Origin: an uncultured Pelagibacteraceae bacterium
GTDB taxonomy: Bacteria > Pseudomonadota > Alphaproteobacteria > Pelagibacterales > Pelagibacteraceae
NCBI GenBank assembly: GCA_902588585.1
Contig: CACIPQ010000009.1
Coordinates: 1-34,793, forward strand
DNA length: 34,793 nucleotides
Direction: 5' to 3'
How positions within the stretch are numbered: the first letter of the stretch is position 1; each line of letters begins with the position of its first letter. The position numbers and the translations under genes are program-made. Shown piece by piece: positions 8,095 through 15,751 of this stretch. The notes beneath the pieces are model-generated. The model was not told the origin of the DNA, made no database searches, and saw only the letters and a program-made list of their open reading frames with translations.

Positions 8095-8691
8095 TTAATT
8101 AAATCTATTTTCTAATAAACAGGCTACTATATGAATTCTATTTTGTTCTCCACCATTAAAAAAATTGTGATATCTAGTATTGTTAGTAATCCAAATTTTT
8201 CCATCAGCAGGCATATGTTTTGCTACATCCTCAATAACCATTTTACATCCTGGATTTGTTATAATTGGTATATGAAGTCGTGGCTCGGGATCCTTGTGCC
8301 AACTCAATGTTGATCTTGGTTCTTTAAGTAAAATTCTTACTCTTCCAAGTTTAAATTTAGATTTTAAAACTTTGTAAACTTCTTCAAAATAAGTATTTTG
8401 AAAATCGCTAACCAATTGTGTATATTTTGATTCATCTATTGGCTTGTCTCTCATAACTTCTTTTCCAGTATCGTCCGGTTTAGTCCAGTATACACCTCTA
8501 ACATTATGACCCTCTATTGAACCATCATCTCCAGGTACCTTATTCATTGGAATTGCATGAAAATTTGTAATACCCAGTGTTTGATATTTTGATTTTTTTA
8601 AAATTTTTTCAAGATCAGTTTTTAGTTTAGAAATATCAAACTTTATGTCAGGTACTTGATAGAAATCTTCAAACGTGCTTGAATTTGACAT
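8095..8691 (-). CDS. 2-oxoglutarate/Fe(II)-dependent oxygenase, aspartyl/asparaginyl beta-hydroxylase-like
   Basis: A 198-residue protein whose C-terminal half resembles the Asp/Arg hydroxylase family (double-stranded beta-helix dioxygenases using iron and 2-oxoglutarate). The core reads LSWHKDPEPRLHIPIITNPGC, with His132, Asp134 and His140 as possible iron ligands. A distal TRYHNFFNGGEQNRIHIVA follows, with His175 as ligand and Arg185 as likely 2-oxoglutarate anchor. WHKD would give a classical HxD...H triad; an alignment to the two-His AspH type is the alternative. The N-terminal 100 residues contain no motif I recognise. The substrate is unknown: protein side chain, free amino acid or tRNA are all possible. 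It heads the rpiB-glyA cluster, 1 base upstream of rpiB, and is divergent from hemB. Confidence 0.7.
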   Translation of the reverse strand: MSNSSTFEDFYQVPDIKFDISKLKTDLEKILKKSKYQTLGITNFHAIPMNKVPGDDGSIEGHNVRGVYWTKPDDTGKEVMRDKPIDESKYTQLVSDFQNTYFEEVYKVLKSKFKLGRVRILLKEPRSTLSWHKDPEPRLHIPIITNPGCKMVIEDVAKHMPADGKIWITNNTRYHNFFNGGEQNRIHIVACLLENRFN

Positions 8692-8770
8692 AATTATATT
8701 TAATACACTTTTTAATATTTAAGATAATATTATATTTGTCGCATTATAGAAAGTTTAATAGGTTTAAAAA
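8692..8770. promoter_or_regulatory. Divergent spacer between the 2OG oxygenase cluster and hemB
   Basis: This 79-base spacer must serve both transcription directions by its position. On the minus strand TATAAT occurs at 8748-8743 and again at 8734-8729, both suitable as -10 boxes for the oxygenase-rpiB-glyA cluster, but with only weak -35 partners. No convincing sigma70 pair was found for hemB on the plus strand, and hemB has no clear Shine-Dalgarno sequence. No riboswitch-like structure was recognised. Confidence 0.35.
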
Positions 8771-9763
8771 ATGAAGATTTTGGGTAAATATCCTAATGTA
8801 AGATTGAGAAGGAATCGCAAGTACGATTGGAGCAGAAAATTAGTTGCGGAAAACAACTTGACGGTTAACGATCTTATACTTCCAATTTTTGTTACTGAAG
8901 GAAAGAACAAAATTGAAAGTATCAAAAGTATGCCGGGTGCTTACAGATATTCTATAGATAAAATAAATCACATAGTTAATAAAGCAAGCAAGGTAGGAAT
9001 TCCTCTTGTGGCTATCTTTCCTCATACACCAAATAAGAAAAAAAACTCTTTAGGAACTGAATCTTTAAACGAAAACAATCTTGTGTGCCAAGCAATTAAA
9101 AAAATTAAAAAAAACAATCCAAATATTGGAGTTATGGCTGATGTTGCATTAGATCCTTATACAAATCATGGTCATGATGGAGTTTTAAAAAAAAAAGAAG
9201 TTCTTAATGACGAAACTGTTGAAATTTTAACTAAACAAGCTGTACTTCAAGCTGAAATGGGTTGTGATGTTATAGCGCCGTCTGACATGATGGACGGAAG
9301 AGTTGGTGTAATAAGAAAAGCTCTAGACAAAAACAATTTTAAAAACGTACAAATATTATCTTATGCTGCCAAATATGCTTCAAATTTTTATGGACCTTTT
9401 AGAAACGCAATAGGATCAAAACAAAAATCGAAAATTAACAAAAAAAGTTACCAAATGGATTTTAGAAATTCTGAAGAAGCTTTACGGGAAGTAGCTTTAG
9501 ATATTAAGGAAGGTGCAGATTTTGTTATGATAAAACCAGGGCTTCCATATCTTGATGTTATAAAATCTGTAAAAGAAAACTTCAAAATTCCTGTTTTTGT
9601 TTATCAGGTATCAGGTGAATACAGCATGATAAGAAATGCAATAAAAAATAATATATTTAAAGAAGATGTAATAATCGAAAGTTTAATGTCTTTTAAAAGA
9701 TCTGGTGCTTCAGCAATAGTTAGTTATTTTGCTTTAGATGTTGCTAAAAAAATCACTAATTAA
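8771..9763 (+). CDS. hemB: Delta-aminolevulinic acid dehydratase (porphobilinogen synthase), Mg-type
   Basis: Condenses two 5-aminolevulinate molecules to porphobilinogen, the second committed step of haem synthesis. The 330-residue protein contains the two active-site lysines: Lys201 in SYAAKYAS and Lys255 in FVMIKPGLPYLDVI. The metal-site segment reads MADVALDPYTNHGHDG, with Asp where zinc enzymes have Cys, so it belongs to the magnesium-dependent class usual in alphaproteobacteria. The start ATG is followed by the normal N-terminal arm (RLRRNRKYDWSRKLV). Its last 8 bases overlap the end of recO on the other strand. Very secure. Confidence 0.97.
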   Translation: MKILGKYPNVRLRRNRKYDWSRKLVAENNLTVNDLILPIFVTEGKNKIESIKSMPGAYRYSIDKINHIVNKASKVGIPLVAIFPHTPNKKKNSLGTESLNENNLVCQAIKKIKKNNPNIGVMADVALDPYTNHGHDGVLKKKEVLNDETVEILTKQAVLQAEMGCDVIAPSDMMDGRVGVIRKALDKNNFKNVQILSYAAKYASNFYGPFRNAIGSKQKSKINKKSYQMDFRNSEEALREVALDIKEGADFVMIKPGLPYLDVIKSVKENFKIPVFVYQVSGEYSMIRNAIKNNIFKEDVIIESLMSFKRSGASAIVSYFALDVAKKITN

Positions 9764-10436
9764 CCACTGTAAATTTATTTTCTAATAATCTGCGTGAATA
9801 TGGAAATTTAATATTATTTGGAATAAAAAATTTATTTTCCATCAAAGATCTGCAAAAATTTAAACCTTCGCTAAGTTCTTCTTTGCTTATGTTGTCAAAT
9901 TTTCTTAAAATTAAAAAGGTTGGTATTTTGTAGTCTACATTATCAATGTTTATATTGTGAATTTTTTTTGAGTTTAAATTAGGCACGTCTTTGATATCAA
10001 AACCAAAACCTAAACTAGTTATGAGGCTTGCTTCCCAATCTAAATAATGAGTTAACCAATTTGTTTTGTTAAGTGAATCAAAAAACTTGCCCAGTGAAAT
10101 ATATATATTTTTATATGACTGATTTTCAGGCAACAAAGTTCTTAATAATGAAGATATTGAATTTAGACAAAGAGTCTTCTTTTTATTGTCAAAATATTTA
10201 GGAGCAATTGCTTCTATTAACTCAGTTTTAAAATATCCAATTTTGTTTTCGTTTTTTGAATTATAAACAATAAAAATTTTATTTGTTAACTGAAGGTAAT
10301 TTTTAATTTTTCTTGAAGTACCTCCGTAAACAATACCGTTCACTTTTCCAAATTTATTTGTAAATACTTCAAGAATTAAAGCGTTTTCTTTAAATTTTCT
10401 TTTTGATAAAATAAACCCTTCGTCTTCCCAATTCAT
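9756..10436 (-). CDS. recO: DNA repair protein RecO
   Basis: RecO helps load RecA on SSB-coated single-stranded DNA in the RecFOR pathway. The 226-residue protein begins with an OB-fold domain typical of the family: WEDEGFILSKRKFKENALILEVFT, followed by GKVNGIVYGGTSRK. The C-terminal helical half includes HYLDWEASLITSLGFGFD, matching the alphaproteobacterial RecO pattern around the aligned LLxxLGFGLD motif. The zinc-binding cysteines found in some RecO proteins are absent. It follows rnc after 5 bases; the Era GTPase gene usually found between them is missing. The assignment rests on the N-terminal domain and gene order. Confidence 0.88.
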   Translation of the reverse strand: MNWEDEGFILSKRKFKENALILEVFTNKFGKVNGIVYGGTSRKIKNYLQLTNKIFIVYNSKNENKIGYFKTELIEAIAPKYFDNKKKTLCLNSISSLLRTLLPENQSYKNIYISLGKFFDSLNKTNWLTHYLDWEASLITSLGFGFDIKDVPNLNSKKIHNINIDNVDYKIPTFLILRKFDNISKEELSEGLNFCRSLMENKFFIPNNIKFPYSRRLLENKFTVVN

Positions 10437-10441
10437 AATTG

Positions 10442-11107
10442 TTATATATTTAAATCTTTAATTAATTGGGTAGCAGCTTTTTGTTCTGCAGTTTTTTTTG
10501 AATTACCATAACCAATAAATTTTTTAGAATCTTGTATTTGAACTTGAGCTTTAAAAAGCGGATTATGATTAGGCCCAGTTTTTTTAAAGATTTTATAAAT
10601 TGGTAGTTTTTTAAATTTTTTTAAAGAAAATTCTTGTAGTTTTGTTTTTGAATCTATTTCAGTATTGTGTGAATTTTGAATAAAAAATTTCCAATTATTA
10701 AGTACAAATTTTTCTACGTTTGAAAAACCTTGATCTAAATATATAGACCCAACTAAAGCTTCACATGTATCACTTAATATTTTTTTATGAGAGTTATTTA
10801 AATTTTTATATGAATTTCCTGTCTTAATGAATTTTTTTAGATTTAATTGTGCTCCAATTTTTGCGCATGTTTCTTTATTAACAAGGTTAGCAAATTTTTT
10901 ATCAATAATACCTTCGCTTTCATTTGGAAACATGCTTAAAAGTTTTTTAGAAATTATGAGACCTATAACTCTGTCACCCAAAAATTCTAGTTTTTCATTA
11001 TTTTCTATTTTATCAAAGCTTTTATGAATAAAACTTTTTAATAAAAGATTTTTGTTATTAAATTTAATTTTAATAGTTTTTTCAATTTTATTTATGTAAT
11101 TTTTCAT
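10442..11107 (-). CDS. rnc: Ribonuclease III
   Basis: Double-strand-specific endoribonuclease that processes rRNA precursors and structured mRNAs. The catalytic domain carries the signature NEKLEFLGDRV with Glu38, Glu41 and Asp45, and the second acidic site in DTCEALVGSIYLDQG. A double-stranded RNA-binding domain spans about residues 155-220 (KTKLQEFSLKKFKKLP to KTAEQKAATQLIKDL). Length 221 is normal. Its ATG overlaps the stop region of lepB by 4 bases, indicating coupled translation. The lepB-rnc-(era)-recO order is widespread in proteobacteria, which supports the call. Confidence 0.96.
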   Translation of the reverse strand: MKNYINKIEKTIKIKFNNKNLLLKSFIHKSFDKIENNEKLEFLGDRVIGLIISKKLLSMFPNESEGIIDKKFANLVNKETCAKIGAQLNLKKFIKTGNSYKNLNNSHKKILSDTCEALVGSIYLDQGFSNVEKFVLNNWKFFIQNSHNTEIDSKTKLQEFSLKKFKKLPIYKIFKKTGPNHNPLFKAQVQIQDSKKFIGYGNSKKTAEQKAATQLIKDLNI

Positions 11108-11829
11108 TTTAAAGTTTTAAAAAATCTTCCTATTCTTATTGACTTTTTCCAATTCCAAAATTTAAAAACACTGCCTATTTTTGTGTCATTAGAAAAGAAT
11201 ATTATACGAGCTTTTCCTACTAAATTGTTTTCATGTACATATCCTACATTGCTTAAATATCTGCTGTCACTTGAACAATCTCTATTATCACCTAAAAAAA
11301 AATAATGATTTTCTGGAACCACATATTTGTCGGATTTTATCATGGTACCATTTTTCCTATAAACAGTTTGGTGTATTTTCATATTTGGCAATTCTTCTTC
11401 GTATGAAATTACATCAATATCTTCTCCGGCACATCTAGCTTTTTCAAAAGTATTAATTTCTTTTTTTAAAATCTTTTTTTTGTTAACAAATAATTCTTCA
11501 TCTACAATCTGTATTTCGTCACCTGGTAAACCTATCACTCTTTTTATAAAGTCTGTCCTATTGTCAGATGGTGTCTTAAATACAACAAGATCTCCATAGT
11601 TAGGTTTTGAACTAAATATTCTTTTATTTAAAATTGGAGGACTAAAAGGAAAAGAATGTTTACTATACCCGTAAGTATATTTTGAAACAAAAATTCTATC
11701 ACCAACTAAAAGTGTAGGTTCCATAGATGAAGATGGAATGTAAAAAGGTTGAAATAAAAAAGATCGAATTAAAACTGCAATAACTAATGCTATTATCAAT
11801 GTTTTAAGGTTGTCAAGAAATTTATTCAT
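11104..11829 (-). CDS. lepB: Signal peptidase I
   Basis: Membrane-anchored serine protease that removes signal peptides from exported proteins. A single N-terminal membrane helix (about residues 8-27) is followed by PSSSMEPTLLVGD with the nucleophile Ser35. The general-base Lys96 lies in DFIKRVIGLPGDE. The conserved box GDNRDCSSDSR is present in the C-terminal half. At 241 residues it is shorter than the E. coli enzyme, which has two membrane segments, but normal for alphaproteobacteria. It starts 6 bases after acpS and overlaps rnc by 4 bases. Confidence 0.96.
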   Translation of the reverse strand: MNKFLDNLKTLIIALVIAVLIRSFLFQPFYIPSSSMEPTLLVGDRIFVSKYTYGYSKHSFPFSPPILNKRIFSSKPNYGDLVVFKTPSDNRTDFIKRVIGLPGDEIQIVDEELFVNKKKILKKEINTFEKARCAGEDIDVISYEEELPNMKIHQTVYRKNGTMIKSDKYVVPENHYFFLGDNRDCSSDSRYLSNVGYVHENNLVGKARIIFFSNDTKIGSVFKFWNWKKSIRIGRFFKTLK

Positions 11830-11835
11830 TATTTT

Positions 11836-12225
11836 TTATTTATATATAAATATGATAACTGATGCTACTGCCCAAGGCTTATCGTCAGATAAAGACAAAT
11901 GTATTTTAAATTTTTTATTTTTAAATATTTTTTTTAAATTTTTTAGTGAGAATCCTTTAATTACAAATTTTGGTGCACCTGATCCGGTATTTCTGATTTC
12001 AACATCGTTAAAATGTAATTTATTTCTAATTCCTAATGCTTTGAAAAGAGCCTCTTTTGCTGCAAATCTTTTAGCAAAACATTCCGCTTTATTATTTCTT
12101 TTTTCACATGTTTTAATTTCAAAGTTTGTATAAATTCTTTTTTTAAATGCCTTTTTATTTTTTTTGATTGCATTTTTTATTCTGTTAACATTAACAATGT
12201 CTGTGCCTATACCGTAGATATTCAT
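11836..12225 (-). CDS. acpS: Holo-[acyl-carrier-protein] synthase
   Basis: Transfers the phosphopantetheine arm from coenzyme A to acyl carrier protein. The 129-residue protein opens with the family motif GIGTDIVNVNRI, whose Asp binds magnesium, and has the second signature FAKRFAAKEALFKALG with the metal-binding Glu. The later GAPKF segment and LSLSDDKPWAVASV are also characteristic. The start overlaps the pdxJ stop by 4 bases; pdxJ-acpS linkage is common in proteobacteria. Very secure. Confidence 0.96.
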   Translation of the reverse strand: MNIYGIGTDIVNVNRIKNAIKKNKKAFKKRIYTNFEIKTCEKRNNKAECFAKRFAAKEALFKALGIRNKLHFNDVEIRNTGSGAPKFVIKGFSLKNLKKIFKNKKFKIHLSLSDDKPWAVASVIIFIYK

Positions 12226-12947
12226 TTTTTTAATATATTTTTAAATTTTCTTATAGAGCTTTTTAAGCCTATAAAAACTGATTCTCCAATTAAGAAATGT
12301 CCAATATTAAACTCTTTTATACCTTTAATTTTAGATAAAATCTTTCCTGATGAAAAAGTAATCCCATGACCAGCATGTACTTCTAAACCTAATTTATTTG
12401 CAAAATCTACCGATTTTTTAATTTTGTTATATTCTTTTTTTATATTCTTTTTTTTATTGAATAGATTGCAAAATTTTCCAGTATGAATTTCAATACAATC
12501 AGCTTCGATATTTTTTGAAATTTTGATATCTGCAATATTAGGTTCTATAAATAAACTTGTTCTTATGTCCTTTTTTTTTAATTCTTTAATTATTCTTCTT
12601 ATTAATGATGAATTTTTTTTAAGGTTTAACCCTCCTTCTGTTGTAACTTCACTTCTTTTTTCTGGCACAATGCAAACAAAGTCAGGTTTGTGCTTTAATG
12701 AAATTTTTAACATTTCTTTTGTTGGTGCTATTTCCAAGTTTAAAGGAATTTTTAATTTTTTTTTTATATCTTTTAAATCTTTATCAACTATATGTCTTCT
12801 ATCCTCTCTTAAATGAATTGTAATAGAATCCGCACCAAACTTTTCTGCACATAAGGCAGCTCTTAGTGGTAGAGGATAATTTTCACCTCTTGCATTCCTG
12901 ATAGTAGCAACATGATCAATGTTAACGCCTAGTCTGGGTAGTCTCAT
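12222..12947 (-). CDS. pdxJ: Pyridoxine 5'-phosphate synthase
   Basis: Closes the ring of vitamin B6 from deoxyxylulose phosphate and 3-amino-1-hydroxyacetone phosphate. The TIM-barrel protein of 241 residues has the signature NIDHVATIRNARGENYPLP, then GADSITIHLREDRRHI, and the phosphate-binding end AGHGITF followed by EFNIGHFLIGES. It overlaps pyrE by 1 base upstream and acpS by 4 bases downstream. The presence of this DXP-dependent route is consistent with an alphaproteobacterium. Confidence 0.97.
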   Translation of the reverse strand: MRLPRLGVNIDHVATIRNARGENYPLPLRAALCAEKFGADSITIHLREDRRHIVDKDLKDIKKKLKIPLNLEIAPTKEMLKISLKHKPDFVCIVPEKRSEVTTEGGLNLKKNSSLIRRIIKELKKKDIRTSLFIEPNIADIKISKNIEADCIEIHTGKFCNLFNKKKNIKKEYNKIKKSVDFANKLGLEVHAGHGITFSSGKILSKIKGIKEFNIGHFLIGESVFIGLKSSIRKFKNILKK

Positions 12948-13528
12948 TATAAATTTCTGCTTCCTGGTTTATAGGCTTGTATGTTTTCTAAGTGCTTTGG
13001 CAGGTTTTCTTTTTTATAAGTTGGAATTGATATTTCAACTTGAGATATGATAGTTTTATCAATTTTACTTTTACCATTAGACCTATCTATTAAACATGCA
13101 TAACCAATTATTTCTGCGTTTACTTTTTTAGCTAAATTAGAACATTCCATGCTTGACTTTCCTGTTGTTATAACGTCTTCAACAATCAAAACTCTTTGTC
13201 CTTTTTTTATTTCAAAACCTCTTCTTAAAGTAAATTTTCCATCAACTCTTTCAGCAAAGATTGTTTCTATATTTAAGATTCTTCCAATCTCATAACCTAT
13301 AACAATTCCACCTACGGCGGGTGACATTATTAAATCAATATTTTTATATTTTTCCTTAATTTTTTCAGCAAGCGAAAGACATAACCTTTCTGCTTTTTTT
13401 GGTTGGCTTAAAAGTTTTGCACATTGAACATATTTATCACTATGAAGTCCTGAGGACAAAATAAAATGCCCTTCTAATAAAGCGTTAGTTTCTTTTAAAA
13501 TTTTTAAGGACTCTTTGTATGAAAGCAT
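12947..13528 (-). CDS. pyrE: Orotate phosphoribosyltransferase
   Basis: Adds phosphoribosyl pyrophosphate to orotate in pyrimidine synthesis. The PRPP-binding motif reads VLIVEDVITTGKSS, and the N-terminal FILSSGLHSDKYVQC plus MSPAVGGIVIGYEIGR complete the type I phosphoribosyltransferase pattern. Length 193 is typical. The ATG at 13528 lies inside the end of relA/spoT, giving a 44-base overlap in a different frame. No internal in-frame ATG gives a plausible shorter enzyme, because the region before FILSSGLHSDKY is conserved. The other pyrimidine genes here, pyrB and the pyrC-like gene, are about 13 kb away. Confidence 0.94.
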   Translation of the reverse strand: MLSYKESLKILKETNALLEGHFILSSGLHSDKYVQCAKLLSQPKKAERLCLSLAEKIKEKYKNIDLIMSPAVGGIVIGYEIGRILNIETIFAERVDGKFTLRRGFEIKKGQRVLIVEDVITTGKSSMECSNLAKKVNAEIIGYACLIDRSNGKSKIDKTIISQVEISIPTYKKENLPKHLENIQAYKPGSRNL

Positions 13529-15230
13529 ACTTTTTCTTTTTGTGACGAATTACTTTAAACTTTAAATTTTGTTGTTTTAGTTGACTTATCAAGTTTGTGA
13601 AGTTTTTTAAATCTTTAATTTGTATATCAAATAAAAACTGGAGATATTCGTCACTTCTTTTTGTTAGCTCTATATTGATTATATTGGCATCATTAAGCCC
13701 TATTAAAGTACTTACTCTTCCAAGAATTCCCGGTTTATGTGGAAGATCAATAGACAAAGTTGAAGTATATTGTTTTAATTCTTCCTTTCTTTCCAATAAT
13801 CTGTCTTGCCAATGTTTTCTTATAGAAGCTCGGGCTTTCCCTGTTTTGCTAGAAGATAACCAGTGTAATGATGGTGAAACTTTTTTTGAAGTAACGATCT
13901 TTATCATGTCACCATTTTTAAGAGTGGATTGTAAAGGAGAAACTTTTCCATTAATTTCACAGGATATTGCTGTATCACCAATTTTTGTGTGTACAGCATA
14001 AGCAAAGTCTATGGGGGTCGCGTCTCTTGGCAATTTTATTACTGCTCCATTGGGCGTAAAACAAAAAACATTATCTTGAAACATTTGAAGTTTTGTAAAT
14101 TCAAAATAATGTTCCGGACTACCACCAGTTTCGATTATCTCTACAAGATCGCGTAACCAATCATATTCTTTCCATGATAACTCGGAAAATTTCTCTGACG
14201 ATTTATATTTCCAATGAGAAGCTATTCCTCTTTCTGCAAATTCGTGCATTGGCCGCGTACGTATTTGAATTTCTATTCTTTTTTTCATTGGGCCAATGAC
14301 AGCAGTATGAATAGACTTATATTGATTTATTTTTGGTGTTGATATGTAATCTTTAAATTTTCCTGGTATTGCGGAATACTCATTATGAAATACCCCTAAA
14401 GTTATATAACAATCATTAATATTTTTTACTATAACCCTGAATCCTACAATATCTGTAAGCTGCTCTAAAGAAATTCTTCTACTTTGCATTTTTCTCCAAA
14501 TAGAAAATGGAGTTTTTTCTCTACCAGTTATTTCGGCTTCTATTTTATTTAATTTTAATAATTGATTCAGTTCGTCAGAAACATTTTTAATAATATCCTC
14601 TCTCTTATTTTTAATGAAGGACAATCTGTTTATAATTAAATTTCTAGCCTCAGAATTTAAAATTGAGAAAGATAAATCTTCTAATTCATCCCTTATTGTA
14701 TTCATGCCCATTCTATCTGCTAATGGAGCATAAATTTCCATTGTTTCTTTAGCTTTTCTAATTTTCTTATCTTCATCTTTCAAATAATGAATTGTCCTCA
14801 TGTTGTGCAATCTATCTGCAAGTTTTACTAAAAGAACCCTTATATCTTTAGAGGTAGCGAGTATCAGTTTTCTGAAATTTTCTGCTCTTGAATTTTCAAC
14901 GGCTTTTTCTTCTAGAGCTGATATTTTTGTAACACCATCGACTAAATCAGCAACCTCTTTTCCAAATTCTTTTTTTACATTTTCATAAGTAGCTTTTGTA
15001 TCTTCAACTGTATCATGCAGTAAACCTGTAGTAATAGTAGCGCTGTCTAATTTAAGTTCAGTAAGAATATTGGCAACAGCAACTGGGTGACTAATATAAG
15101 GAATTCCTTCATCTCTTTTTTGATTTTTATGTGCTTCTAAAGCAAAATTATAAGCTTTTGTTAAGGCTCCTGGGTCAAAAAATCTATTATATGATTTAAC
15201 TTTTTTTATTAATTCTTCATTATTTAACAT
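13485..15230 (-). CDS. spoT: RelA/SpoT-family (p)ppGpp synthetase/hydrolase, shortened regulatory region
   Basis: Makes and degrades the alarmone (p)ppGpp. The HD hydrolase domain is intact in its key motifs: LLHDTVEDT with His73-Asp74, DGVTKIS and KLADRLHNMRT at 137-146. The synthetase domain has VGFRVIVKN, KFKDYISTPKINQYKSIHT and EIQIRTRPMHEFAERGIASHW (about 240-345). The TGS domain is at about 387-448 and an ACT domain at about 492-565. Only about 40 residues separate TGS and ACT, so most of the helical and zinc-finger/RRM (CC/RIS) region of long Rel proteins is missing; total length is 581 against about 700-750 usually. It overlaps folK by 11 bases and pyrE by 44. Confidence 0.94.
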   Translation of the reverse strand: MLNNEELIKKVKSYNRFFDPGALTKAYNFALEAHKNQKRDEGIPYISHPVAVANILTELKLDSATITTGLLHDTVEDTKATYENVKKEFGKEVADLVDGVTKISALEEKAVENSRAENFRKLILATSKDIRVLLVKLADRLHNMRTIHYLKDEDKKIRKAKETMEIYAPLADRMGMNTIRDELEDLSFSILNSEARNLIINRLSFIKNKREDIIKNVSDELNQLLKLNKIEAEITGREKTPFSIWRKMQSRRISLEQLTDIVGFRVIVKNINDCYITLGVFHNEYSAIPGKFKDYISTPKINQYKSIHTAVIGPMKKRIEIQIRTRPMHEFAERGIASHWKYKSSEKFSELSWKEYDWLRDLVEIIETGGSPEHYFEFTKLQMFQDNVFCFTPNGAVIKLPRDATPIDFAYAVHTKIGDTAISCEINGKVSPLQSTLKNGDMIKIVTSKKVSPSLHWLSSSKTGKARASIRKHWQDRLLERKEELKQYTSTLSIDLPHKPGILGRVSTLIGLNDANIINIELTKRSDEYLQFLFDIQIKDLKNFTNLISQLKQQNLKFKVIRHKKKKYAFIQRVLKNFKRN

Positions 15231-15750
15231 GTCTACTTATATCATTTTGAGATAATTTTGTAATCTCATTATTAGAATTTTTAAGATTTTTAATCAAAAG
15301 ATCTATATTTTTTTTAGTTACTGGATGTGTCCAATTTGGAGAAATCTCTCTTAGTGGGTATAAAACAAAATTTCTGTTACTTAATTCTTTATGAGGCAAT
15401 GTTAAATTTAGGTTTGAAAATTTAAATTTCATTACTTTTTTATTGTAATCAATGATATCTAAATCGCAGGTTCTTGGAGCATTCTTCTTTGTTCTTTTTC
15501 TTTCTAGTTTTTCCTCAATATCGATCAACGAAGACATAAGTTGATCAGGTAATAAGTTTGATTCTACTGAAATAACTATATTTATAAACTTTGGGTCTTT
15601 TTCGTTTGGATAAGAAAAAGTTTCATAAAAGCTAGATTTTTTTATCAATTTAATTTTTTTCTTTTGTATAAGGGAAATTGCTAACTCAATATTCTTAAAT
15701 CTATCTCCAAAACTTGATGCTAAATTGGAACCAATGCCTATATAAATCAT
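15220..15750 (-). CDS. folK: 2-amino-4-hydroxy-6-hydroxymethyldihydropteridine pyrophosphokinase (HPPK)
   Basis: Pyrophosphorylates hydroxymethyl-dihydropterin before dihydropteroate synthesis in the folate pathway. The 176-residue protein starts with IYIGIGSNLASSFGDR, has the ATP/magnesium motif RTCDLDIIDY and the later LPHKELSNRNFVLYPLREI, all characteristic of HPPK. The start ATG is 1 base from the smpB stop. Its end overlaps the start of relA/spoT by 11 bases, so the omega-subunit gene rpoZ often found before relA/spoT is not present at this spot. Secure. Confidence 0.94.
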   Translation of the reverse strand: MIYIGIGSNLASSFGDRFKNIELAISLIQKKKIKLIKKSSFYETFSYPNEKDPKFINIVISVESNLLPDQLMSSLIDIEEKLERKRTKKNAPRTCDLDIIDYNKKVMKFKFSNLNLTLPHKELSNRNFVLYPLREISPNWTHPVTKKNIDLLIKNLKNSNNEITKLSQNDISRHVK

Positions 15751-15751
15751 C

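Noticed and set aside
13597-14001. Plus-strand open frame of 134 codons within relA/spoT
   Set aside because: It is antisense to the TGS and ACT region of Rel/SpoT, with no recognisable domain and no support from spacing or a start signal.
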